From Mesomycoplasma hyopneumoniae J (GTDB lineage: Bacteria > Bacillota_I > Bacilli_A > Mycoplasmatales > Metamycoplasmataceae), in assembly GCF_000008205.1 (NCBI RefSeq), contig NC_007295.1, forward strand, positions 434,001 to 498,000: 64,000 nucleotides of DNA, given 5' to 3'. Position numbers and translations under genes: made by a program. Positions within the stretch are counted from its first letter, which is position 1. Every line of letters starts with the position of its first letter. Shown here one piece after another: positions 1 through 9,332 of this stretch. Below the pieces are notes generated by a model. It had not been told where the DNA came from. It ran no database searches and saw nothing but the letters and a program-made list of their open reading frames with translations.

Positions 1-30
1 CCTTTCAATTTTTATATATTTGAATTATAA
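1..30 (-). promoter_or_regulatory. minus-strand promoter and RBS at window edge
   Basis: Read on the minus strand there is a TATAAT -10 hexamer (24-29) followed by GAAAGG at 6-1, a good Shine-Dalgarno sequence. A gene on the minus strand therefore probably begins just left of the window. The gene itself is not visible. Confidence 0.45.
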
Positions 31-150
31 CATTTTAATCCAAAGTAGCCCTGTGAAATTAACAATTTTGTTAATTTTTTAATTATTTTTGAAATTAAAT
101 CTTATAAAATAATAAAATTTAGAAATTTCATTATTTTTTTATAAAAAAAA

Positions 151-178
151 TTTATAATTCTTCCTTCTATGATATAAT
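151..178 (+). promoter_or_regulatory. promoter of the TPP-riboswitch/p37 operon
   Basis: A perfect TATAAT lies at 173-178, with a weak TTTATA at 151-156, 16 bases upstream. The expected transcript start near 185 coincides with the 5' edge of the riboswitch aptamer. Confidence 0.6.
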
Positions 179-186
179 AATTTCAG

Positions 187-303
187 GTAAACAGAGGTGT
201 CCATTTTTGGGCTGAGAAAAACTCTTATTAGTTGACCTAGGTAATGCTAGCGGAACGAGTTTGTCTTTTTTTAATTGAATCGTCATAAAACACCTTAGTT
301 TAC
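187..303 (+). promoter_or_regulatory. TPP (thiamine pyrophosphate) riboswitch
   Basis: The THI-box core is present: AGGTGTCC at 195-202, GGGCTGAGA at 209-217 and the segment 234-255 containing ACCTAGGTAATGCTAGCGG, matching the conserved CUGAGA and AUAAUGC-AGCGGA elements. The expression platform can be read. The aptamer 5' strand (187-200) is complementary to 290-303 at 13 of 14 positions, counting one G-U pair. In the alternative state CCTT at 293-296 can pair with AAGG at 315-318, the Shine-Dalgarno of p37. TPP binding would thus release 290-303 to mask the ribosome site. The family call is firm; the translational mechanism is inferred. Confidence 0.9.
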
Positions 304-329
304 TGAAATTTTAAAAGGAAAACTGATTT

Positions 330-1595
330 ATGATGGTTAAAATAAATAAATTTAATTCGAAAAAAAAGCATTTTTTTAAAAAAATAACTTTTTTTTCGTC
401 ATTTTTTCTAAGTTCACTGCTTTTTATTTCAGCAGGCTGTTCATCTACAAGTAATGAAAAAGTAGCACAAGTAGCAGATCTTGAAAAAAATTGAGATACA
501 CAAGTAAATCTTGGTCTTGGTCAAAGTTGATTTGAGGCAAAATCAAAAGATCCAGATCGGGTTTCAAAATTTTTAGAAAATTTGAAAGCCGAGTTTAATA
601 AATTAAAAAATGCAAATCCAGATACAAAGGATTTGCCAAATGTAAATTTTGATTTTGTCGGCATTGATGATTCAAAAACTAAAATATCACAACTAAAATC
701 TTCAGATAATTCAACTTCAGCGATTGATTTTGCAATCATTGATGCTACCACAACAATCGAAGACGATCCTGAAAAAGAACTTTATAACGGACTGCAAACT
801 TTAACTTGAGCTTTTAAAAATAGTTCTGATAGTCCAGTTTTTTATCAAAATGGGACTAAAAATGATCCTTTACGCCAATCAGCTAAGGAATTAAGCGATC
901 TTTTTAATAAAATTCCCTATGATCAATGGAAAAGTACTCAAGAAGGCGAGCAAAAATGAGACGGTATTGCCTATCGTTTTTTATATGATAACTCTAGTCC
1001 AAAACGGATAATTTCATATTATCGAGGGATGATTATGATAGCAGGAGATGATTCAACTCGCGAAGAGATCAAGAAAGCCTGAGATCAAAAAGACTGGGAA
1101 AAATTTCGAAATTTTGGAATTATCCACGGAAAATTAACCTCAGCTGGCAAATTCAAAATGCAAAATTTTATCATTAAGAAACATTTTGGTGCTAATTTTC
1201 CAGCAAAAAGTCTAAATGAAGATAGGATAAACCATCCGGATAAATATCTTCAGGCTTATGGATCTTCAATTGGACAAGATCCAAAATATAAAATTGCCTT
1301 TGATGATGAAGCTTCATTTGCTTGAACTGAAAGCAAAAATGATAAAAAACAGTATTATTCAAACGAAAAAGACGGAAAAATTGAGATTTTAAGCCTAACT
1401 AATCCCGCTTCATATGATATTGGTTCATTCCGTCCAAGTTTTAATAAAATTCAGGCCGATATGATTACTGAAGCTTTTGTAAATCTTGCAAAGAACGACA
1501 ATGATAGTTATGGACCAAATGTTGGTTATAATGGATACAAAAAAATAAATCAAAAAGATCCTGAATTTCGCCGGATTTATGCAGAATCTAACTAA
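330..1595 (+). CDS. p37: p37/Cypl-type thiamine pyrophosphate-binding lipoprotein
   Basis: This 421-residue lipoprotein is the extracytoplasmic binding component of an ABC importer. A lysine-rich start and hydrophobic stretch lead to the lipobox ISAGC, so mature Cys would be lipid-anchored. The body resembles the mycoplasmal p37/Cypl family, whose M. hyorhinis member binds thiamine pyrophosphate. The TPP riboswitch directly upstream independently supports that ligand. Two ATG codons stand in tandem (330 and 333) behind AAAAGGA at 313-319. Several TGA codons read as Trp. The 3' end overlaps p29 by 17 bases, indicating translational coupling. Confidence in family is high; the ligand is inferred from family and riboswitch. 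Confidence 0.88.
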
Positions 1596-2349
1596 AAAAT
1601 TCTGTCTTGAATTAAAAAATTTTTCTTATAAACATATTAAAAAAAGCAAAAATTTAGTAGAAAATCTAAATTTTTCTCTTTGTAGTGGTGATGTTTTATT
1701 TGTGATTGGCCCAAGTGGTCAGGGCAAATCATCCTTGTTTTTAGCACTTTTTCAGCATATTTTAACTTCAGGCGAGTTAATTTTTCAAGGAAAAAATTTA
1801 TTAACAGAGTCAAAAATTAATAAAAAAAAAGTGGCCAAGTCAATTGGATTTTTAAGTCAGACGGCTACTTCAATTAATTTTCAGAGTGTTTATGCAAATT
1901 TAGTCAAAAATTTGCCAAATTATAAAAACATTTTTTATAATTTATTTGCAATACCAACAAAAAAACAACACCTAGAAATTGAAAAAATTCTTGATAAACT
2001 AGGGCTAAAAGAAAAGATTTACGCAATTTTTCAGGATTTATCAGGCGGTCAACAACAGCGGGTAGAAATTGCAAAGCTGATGTTACAAAATCCAAAAATC
2101 ATTCTTGCCGATGAGCCAACTTCAGCACTAGATCCGAAAACAGCAACCAAAATTATCGATTTAATTATTGAATTTGGAAAAAAAAATAATTCAATCACAT
2201 TAATTATTTCACATAGCATTTTTTTAGTAAAAAACTATAAAGAAAAAATATTACTTATTAATGAAGGTAGAGGAAAATTTTATAACTCATTTTCTGAAAT
2301 TAATGAAAATATGATCGAATTAATTTTTGGTGAGGAAAACAATGGCTAA
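1579..2349 (+). CDS. p29: p29 ABC transporter ATP-binding protein (TPP importer)
   Basis: A 256-residue nucleotide-binding subunit of the p37-p29-p69 importer. Visible motifs in order: Walker A GPSGQGKSS near residue 47, the Q-loop FLSQT, the ABC signature [12 protein letters not shown] near 155, Walker B IILADEPTSALD, and the switch histidine in LIISHS. The length is normal for a single-domain ATPase of the phosphonate/amino-acid type. It overlaps p37 by 17 bases and p69 by 8 bases, so the three genes form one translationally coupled operon under the TPP riboswitch. It acts on the cytoplasmic face with the p69 permease. Confidence 0.9.
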   Translation: MQNLTKKFCLELKNFSYKHIKKSKNLVENLNFSLCSGDVLFVIGPSGQGKSSLFLALFQHILTSGELIFQGKNLLTESKINKKKVAKSIGFLSQTATSINFQSVYANLVKNLPNYKNIFYNLFAIPTKKQHLEIEKILDKLGLKEKIYAIFQDLSGGQQQRVEIAKLMLQNPKIILADEPTSALDPKTATKIIDLIIEFGKKNNSITLIISHSIFLVKNYKEKILLINEGRGKFYNSFSEINENMIELIFGEENNG

Positions 2350-4048
2350 TTTATTCCCTAATAAACCTTATCAAAAGTTTAAAAAATCTAGAATCATCCT
2401 ATTTTCGATCTTTATAATTTTATTTATTATTTCTTTTTATTCAATTTTTTCCAAAATTAATAATAACGGCTGAAAAATTTTTCAGAAGAACCTTAGTAAT
2501 TTATTTAGTTTTTCAAATATTCACCCTTATTATAATGATTCAATTTTTGCTTTAAGTTTTAAATTTTTATGAATTACGATTAAATACACGCTTGCTGGAA
2601 CGTTTTTTGGAACAATTTTTGCTTTTTTTACTGCAATTTTTAGCTCCCAATTTATTAAAAATAAATTAATAAAAATCCTTATTTGGTGAGTTATTATAAT
2701 TTTAAAAAGCTTCCCAATTATTTTTGTAATCGACCCGATGCGGCTAATTTTCGCCCCAAAATTAGCAGCTTTTTTAATTATTTTCTGATTTAGTTGAATT
2801 TGACTACACCGTTATTTTCATTCATTTTTAAATTCTCTTGACTTAACTAGTTATAAAAAAGCAGTTATGAGAGGCCAAAATTGGTTTATTTCCTTTAAAA
2901 ATGAAGTTTTTCCCTTTGTGGTCAACAAATTTTTTGGGCTTTTTTTGTTTAGTTTTGAGGCAAATATCCGTTGAACAACAATTATTTCGGCAACTGGGGT
3001 TATCGGAATCGGAATTTTGATCAATGATGGTATTCAAAATTCAGCTCTAGGCTGGAAAATTATTGGAATTCCCCTTTTAATTCTTTTATTTTTTACTATT
3101 ATTTTTGATTTTTTAATTATTTTTTTTAATAAATTTATTCTACATAAAAAATCTGTTGACATCCGGCAAAAAAATTCTTTTATTTTATGAATCAAAGTCA
3201 ATTATGACCGAATTTTAAAGGCTTTTTTTATAATTTTTTTATTAATCTTAATCATTATTAGCCTTACTGATATTGAAAATTGATCGGTAAATACTTATCA
3301 AGTCAAGCGTTTTTTTAATTCCTTGTTTGTTTTTGATTGAGAAGTTTTTTTACTTGGTAAATTAGATAATCCTCTTTATATGATTTGACATTTCTTTTGC
3401 CAAATCATTGTTTGTTTGACAATAATTGCTTTTATTTCAATTTTTTTTGCAATTATGGCAAACGAAAAATTAAATAATTTACCAAAATGACTGATTTTTA
3501 AATTTCTTTTAAATCTCTTTCGAATCATCCCCTCAATTATTATTTTCTATCTTTTTGTTAGTTTCACGGTTAGACCTATTTTGTGAGTTACCTGTTTAGT
3601 TGGTTTTAAAAATGGAATAACGATGGCAAAAAAGCTCAATGAGACACTAAATTCGCTTGACTGAGAGAAATATCAACTTTTAAGATTAAAGCAATGAAGT
3701 AAAAAAAAAGCAATAATTCATTATATTTTTCCTTCAATTTCTCAAGAATATTTTAAATATTTAACTATTGAAATTGCTAATTCAGCACATGATTTACTCC
3801 TTTATGGAATTTTTGGTGGTTCAATGCTTGGGCTTAAAATTTCAACACTTTCACAGACAGGAATATCCGGTGACCGTGGTGGTTTTTTTACTTATTCATG
3901 GATTGCTTGATTTTTGATATTAATTATTGAAGTTACTCTGGCTCTAATTGAAAAAAATTATTTCAAAAATTTTCTCTATTTGAATTCAAAATTTTGGAAT
4001 ATTTTACTAAAAACAGTAAGACCGAAATTTTTCTCAAGATTTAAATAA
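2342..4048 (+). CDS. p69: p69 ABC transporter permease (TPP importer)
   Basis: A 568-residue, very hydrophobic protein with about a dozen predicted membrane spans arranged as two halves, as expected for a fused-permease p69. It begins 8 bases before the p29 stop. Only TGA-as-Trp keeps the frame open; there are many such codons. The second half contains a binding-protein-dependent-transport-like cytoplasmic stretch near 3720-3860, with the expected spacing before GSMLGLK. It is the membrane channel for the p37-bound ligand. A hairpin terminator follows at 4077. Confidence 0.82.
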
Positions 4049-4076
4049 ATATCTAGTTTAGTTTCTTGAAATTAAT

Positions 4077-4113
4077 AAAAATAGGAAAAATATTTAATTT
4101 TTCCTATTTTTTT
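4077..4113 (+). terminator. rho-independent terminator after p69
   Basis: An AAAATAGGAAAAAT arm (4077-4090) pairs with ATTTTTCCTATTTT (4097-4110), followed by a T-rich run. It ends the TPP transporter operon. Confidence 0.8.
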
Positions 4114-4155
4114 CTTTTTTTTCAAAAAAAAGCTTAAAAAATTTAATTTAGGTAA

Positions 4156-4632
4156 ATGCGGAAAGCACATATTGTTAGTTTGGTTATTCTAATTGGCGGA
4201 TTAATCGGTTTTGGTTTTATAACATATAAATTACAATCACATATCACTCCAAAAAAACAAATTGCGATTACAATTTCTCACGGGGTTCGCAATCCAGGAA
4301 CTAAATTTTTCGACTATGGGGTGAATTGACGGAAAGTTTTTCAAGAATTTGATGTTATCCGTGGTTATGATATTAGCAAATATAACCTTGATTTAACAGT
4401 GAAAAACGATCAACAAGTCGAACTAAAACCAAGTGGTTTTTTAACAAAAATTGAGAAAATTTCGCTTAAAAATGCGGAAAAATTAAAAATAAGTCGAGAG
4501 ATAGTTGAAAAAATCCGTGATTTTTTAAAAGAAAATAAAAATAAAAAATTAACTTGAAAAGAATTGGAGTGAAAATTAGAAGTTGATTTTGAAACACTAA
4601 AGAAGCTGCAAGAAAATTTTACTCTTGACTAG
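4156..4632 (+). CDS. ComEA-like membrane-anchored helix-hairpin-helix protein
   Basis: A 158-residue protein with one N-terminal membrane anchor (residues 6-26, rich in Val, Leu, Ile, Gly). Residues about 100-158 look like a helix-hairpin-helix DNA-binding region: a run beginning FLTKIEKISLKNAEKLKIS, then a repeat-like helix pair ending FETLKKLQENF. The ComEC-like gene follows directly, overlapping or abutting. In competent bacteria ComEA is the membrane DNA receptor feeding ComEC, and here the pair implies DNA uptake. No clear Shine-Dalgarno is visible (GGTAA at 4151). The ComEA assignment rests on architecture and context rather than close sequence identity. Confidence 0.65.
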
Positions 4633-5936
4633 CAGTTTTTCTTGGGCTAATTTTCCTGATTTTAACAGTTGATAAATTTAATTTTTTATGAATAATTTTA
4701 TTGTTTTTTCTAATTTTTTTTCTAATAATTCTCTCTGAGTTTAAAAAAATTCTTATTTTTATGTTTTTAGCGGGAATTTTTTTAATAATTTATTGACTAA
4801 TGACACCCAAAATTGATAATCAAGCTCTAAATTTTGAAGCTAAAGTAGTTGATAAGGTGAGTTTCGGAAATTTTGTTGAATATAAATCTAATAAAATTTT
4901 TATTCGGGGACAAAACCAGGAAATTGGAACTAATTTATGAATATCAGGTGTATTATCCCGCCCAAGAAATCAATCAGATTTTGATTTAGTAACATATTTA
5001 AAATCAAAAGGTTCACTTTTAGTTCTTGATAATCCAAAAGTTACCGTGCTTGAGACATCTAAAAATATTTTTACAAAAATAAGAAATTTTTTTAAAACTG
5101 ATGGTAGATATTCAAAACAATTAATCCCGATGATTTTCCTAGCAGAGACACCTCCAGAAGCAAATGATTTTCGAAAATGACTTGTAAATCTTGGTATTTA
5201 TCAAATCTTTGTTATTTCAGGTTTTCATATTAACCTTTTTAAAAAAGCAATTTTTGGAGTTTCGAAAGCTTTTAAAATCAAGCCTTTTATTTATAAGCCG
5301 ATTTTTTTTGCTTTTTTATTATTTCAGTTATTTCTTTTTAATTTTGCTGTTTCTTTTTTAAGGGGTTTTATTTTTTGAAGTTTAATTGAGATTAATAAAC
5401 TATTTTTAAATAAAAAACTCAATAAAATTGAGCTATTATCAATTAGCGGGATAGTAATTTTATCAACAAATCCGTTGATTTTTTATTCAATTGGTTTTGT
5501 TCTAACTTTCACAATTTCCTTTGTTATTTTAATTATAAATCAAATAAGCTTTTCGAAAAAATGACATAAATTTATAGTGCAATTTCTATTTATTAATTTT
5601 TTTAGCGCTGCTTTTTCTGCCTTTTTAAATTCCCAATATAATTTTATTGCCCCTTTAAATGTAGCATTGTTTACTCCATTTTTTACGCTTTTATATACAA
5701 GTTTGTTTATTTTTATTTTCAATCCAATAATTATTGAGTGAATATGTAAAAGTTTTATTCAAACGGTTGAATATATTAACGATTTTCAGTTTCTAACTTG
5801 AAATATTAGACCAAGCTTATCATTTTTGCTTTTTTCTTGTATAATTTCGTTAATATGTTTTTTGTCTTTGGAAGTGACAATTACATTGTCCAGAAAGAAA
5901 TTTCAACAATCGCAGAATCTGAAAATTCTAAAATAA
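4629..5936 (+). CDS. ComEC/Rec2-family DNA-translocation channel (short)
   Basis: An integral membrane protein of roughly 410-435 residues. After two N-terminal spans comes a soluble segment with an OB-like WISGVLSRPRNQSDFD region, then the competence core: FLAETPPEANDFRKW, followed by VNLGIYQIFVISGFHI. The ISGFHI motif (usually SG-H) is typical of ComEC. About six further membrane spans follow. The C-terminal metallo-beta-lactamase-like domain of long ComECs is absent. The start is uncertain: the frame is open from inside comEA, TTG at 4701 and ATG at 4761 are usable, but a hydrophobic span begins earlier. The 3' end overlaps holA by 82 bases. Confidence 0.7.
5840..5845 (+). promoter_or_regulatory. 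-10 element for holA, possibly leaderless
   Basis: A perfect TATAAT, preceded by TTG, lies inside the end of comEC and only nine bases before the holA ATG at 5855. Transcription would begin at or beside the start codon. No Shine-Dalgarno is visible there. Confidence 0.45.
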
Positions 5937-6784
5937 TTAATTTTTTCATTAATGATTCATATGAATTTATTAAGAAAAATATTATTAATTTTTCGCTCTT
6001 TGACAACAAAAAAACCTTTGTTTTTAATGATTTTTTATACTTTTCAACTGATGAGAGCGCAAATGAATTTTTAATTTCAAAAATTAAAAATACAAATCAT
6101 ACAATTATTTTTAAGTATATTCTTAATGAAAAAAATTCTCTTTCTATAGTTAAAGACTCAATAATTTATAAATCTTTTTCAGATAAGGCAAAAATAATTC
6201 ATACTTTGGAAATTAACCAAAAGAATATTCTTGATTTTATCAAAATTAGCCTAAAAAATTTAAAAATTAACTTAAAAACAAGTGAAATTATTGAGCTTGA
6301 ATCACGCCTGCCTTTTAATGGTATGATAATTCAAAGTGAATTACTAAAACTAAAAAGTCTAAATTTACCAATAAATTCTAAGATAATTCATAATTTTATA
6401 AGCGATTATTCACGCCATTCAACATGAGGTTTTATTAATTCATTTGTAAGTTTGGATTTAAAAAACACCTTCGGATTTTACCGCCAAAAAATATTAGAAG
6501 GTCAAACTTTAAGTCTGTTAATTGGGCAGATAAATGCAAAATTAACGCTTAGTTTTTTGATTTATCTTGAAAAAAAGCTTGGTCATAGCAATTTAGAAAT
6601 TTCTCAGAAAATGGGAATTTCTAATTTTCAAATAAACAAAGCAATCGATTTATATACCAAAATTAGTATTGAAAAACTTGAAAATATGATAATAAAACTG
6701 GCAAAATTAGATACTCTAATAAAAAAATCACAAGTCAATGATAAATTAGCTTTTGAATTGTATCTACTTGACCTCATTAAATAG
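5855..6784 (+). CDS. holA: DNA polymerase III delta subunit
   Basis: A 309-residue clamp-loader delta subunit, which opens the beta sliding clamp. The N-terminus MFFVFGSDNYIVQKEI matches the family opening (usually YLIYG-D-YLI), which is why ATG 5855 is preferred over the in-frame TTG at 5837. The central part has the divergent AAA+ fold without a Walker A motif, as normal for delta. The C-terminal helical region, with LEISQKMGISNFQINKA, is the collar domain typical of HolA. One TGA-Trp lies at 6425. It overlaps comEC by 82 bases. No Shine-Dalgarno; a TATAAT sits nine bases upstream. Confidence 0.88.
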
Positions 6785-6853
6785 TTTTTTTTGGTTAATT
6801 TTTTTGTTTGTTCGGGAACAAGATGAATAACTTAGAAAAAATAATAGATTTTT

Positions 6854-6883
6854 TTGTTACTTTTTCAAAAAAAAATGTATAAT
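6854..6883 (+). promoter_or_regulatory. promoter of small RNA
   Basis: TTGTTA (6854-6859), an 18-base spacer and TATAAT (6878-6883) form a near-consensus promoter in a gap with no open frame of coding quality directly behind it. Confidence 0.6.
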
Positions 6884-6889
6884 GAGGGT

Positions 6890-6988
6890 AAATGTTGAGC
6901 ACAACCGAAAATTATTTGTGGTTATTTGGTCAAAGTTTTACAAGGATTGGCCGAGATAATTTTGATAATTTTTTGTTGTGCTTTTTTT
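6890..6988 (+). ncRNA. structured small RNA of unknown class
   Basis: About 100 bases after a near-consensus promoter. The ends pair: GCACAAC (6899-6905) with GTTGTGC (6975-6981), followed by a run of T, so the closing stem doubles as terminator. Inside, GGTCAA (6928-6933) pairs with TTGGCC (6946-6951) around an A-rich loop. No open reading frame fits. It lacks the GGAA tetraloop core of SRP RNA and is too short for tmRNA or RNase P RNA. The class is unknown. Confidence 0.6.
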
Positions 6989-7098
6989 ATAAAAATTTTA
7001 TGGGGGAAAAATTGTAGTTAAAAATTTTAATATCTAATTATAAAAATATAAATTCTTGCTAACTAATTTTAGAAATAATAGGAACTTTTTAAAAAAAA

Positions 7099-9312
7099 AT
7101 GAATAAAATTCAAAAAATTAAATCAAAATTTTTAAAATCAGCACTAATTTTAAGCACAATTTTTTCTGTCCCACTTTTAAGTGCGGCTTCTTGTTATAAA
7201 TCAAAAACCGAAAATCCGGCTACACAATCACAAATTAACAACCCGCTTCGTTATGATACTGAATTAGATAATTCAATTGATTTTCGAATAATTTTTTCTG
7301 GATCAGATCCAAGAAATAAAGCTTTGACCAAAATTTTACAGAAATGAAACGAAAAACCCGAGGTAAAAAACAATCAACCTGGATATTTTCCTGCCAAAAT
7401 TGATCAAGCTATTGCAAATTATCAAGATGATCAAACTTCACTTACAAATTATCTTGAGGCAAAAGAAAATAAAAAATTACCCAATTTAACGCTAAATTAT
7501 CCAGCACTTGCAAGTACTTTAAACAAATACGGAATGCTTTTAGATTTTAGTAGTCAAAGAGATTTAGATGAAAAAATCAAGTCCGAATATGATGATAAAT
7601 TTCTTGTTGAAATGAAAAATCTCCCCGGAATTAGCGCTGAAAGAATCCCGTTATTACCAATTCTTAAAACCTCGAAAGTGCTTCTAGTTGACAAACCAGT
7701 TTTATCTTATATTCTTGAATCTGCTAAAAAATCAAGTCAAAATTTCAAAATTGCTGAATCCGATCAGCAAAAAGTTAAAGAACTAGATCCCCAAAAAACC
7801 GATTATGAATATATTTCCAAAATTTGGGGACAATATCAAAATTTTCCCCTTGATCAAAATGGTTTTGATGGATATACTTTTAGTTTTGAAAAACTTAATA
7901 ATTTCAGTGATATTGTTGATTTTCTTAGTAGGGTTAAAAAATCTTTTCCCGATGCCCCTAAAGGTCCGCTAACTGAAAAAGTCGATTTTCTTATTGGTTT
8001 TAATGATGCAGCTGCCCTATTTTTATTTGCAGCTTTTGCAGTTGCCGATGGTAATTATAATCAGTCAAGTTATTTTCGTGATGATGAAAAACAGCTACTA
8101 AATTATAATAATTTATTTAATAAATCAACCAAAAATTACCAAAATACTAAAAAAGCCTACGAAATTATGGCAAAATTAATTAAGGAAAAACTAGCTGGTC
8201 CCTGAAAAAAATCTTATGCCAGCGATTATCTTAAAAATCACCAGCTAGTTTTTGCCCTGACTTCTTCAAGTCATTATAGTCGTAATTTTGAAGAATTAGG
8301 TCAAGTTTTTCTCCGTTTTAGTAAAGATTCTTTCCAATTTGACTATCCAGTTGGATCAAAATCAAAAATTTGAAAACTAGTAGATCAAGAAAATCTTCCC
8401 AAAAATGCGATTGCCAAAGTCCACCAAATTCTTGATAACAAACCTGGTTATGTCTATGTTTTAGCACCTAATTCTACTAGCGAAAATGATATCATCCTTG
8501 ATCCACAAGTTGATGCAAAATTAATTCAGGAAATAAAAAATACTATAAAAACAAAGGGCGAAATTAATAATTTCAGCTTTTTAAGTTCAGATCCTGATTT
8601 TGAAAAATGACTTTTAGAAAAAAAACAGACAAGTTCTGATCTTGCCAGTCTATATTTGGATTTTGGCCAAGAAAGTAAATATAAACTAATAAAACAAAGT
8701 AAAAATGTCACTCTTTTTTCAAAGTCCTATCAGAAATTAAATGAAGATGAATTAATGATTCTCCCTGAACCCCAAAAAGTCGAAAAATCAAATAAATTCA
8801 ACATTCTCACCCTCCAGGGTCCTTCACTGATTGGTTTTCATAATAACGAAAAAGAAGATGTTGCCACACTTAATTTTGTTAAATGATTTATTTCCCAAAA
8901 AGAGGAATTTCTAACAGAAAACCAGCAAAAACTTGAATCAACACCAGCAGATTTTCTAGCATTTGCCGCGGGAAATTTAAATCCGACAAAAGCGAATTTA
9001 AATTCGGATTTTGAAAAAAATCCACTATTTTTGCAAAATCCAATTTTTCAAATTCCGCTTGCAGAATTCAAAAAGCAGTTAGAAAATCCAGAAAAATACC
9101 GTCTTTTTTCAGAACCGGCCGGAGTTGATTCAAATACATTTCGAAAAACCTTATTTTCAACTATAACCCAAATTAATAACCAATTTTTGCAAGATCCCGA
9201 ATTAGATCTTAATTTTGATTATTTCCTTGAGCAGTTAAGAGCGAATATTGCCCTATCAGTGAAACTGGAAAAAGATCAAAAAAATTCGCAAAATAAAACA
9301 GTTAAAAATTAA
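7099..9312 (+). CDS. large solute-binding-type lipoprotein, first of tandem pair
   Basis: A 737-residue lipoprotein with signal peptide and lipobox (LLSAASC near residue 32). It shares layout and local motifs with the following gene: an early segment like IIFSGSDPRNKALTKILQKW, and a late TLQGPSLIGFHNNEKEDVA followed by a NFVKW block, matching QGPDLIFIHSTEKEDKA in its neighbour. This is the pattern of ABC substrate-binding proteins of the sugar/glycerol-phosphate type, expanded in length. It leads an operon with a second lipoprotein, a nuclease, an ATPase and two permeases. The ligand is not evident. Many TGA-Trp codons. No strong Shine-Dalgarno before ATG 7099. Confidence 0.78.
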
Positions 9313-9332
9313 AAATTATGGAGAAAATTATA

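Noticed and set aside
6890-6988. Small RNA as SRP (4.5S) RNA
   Set aside because: TTTGGTCA recalls the SRP core, but the GGAA tetraloop and the AGCAGCC side are absent.
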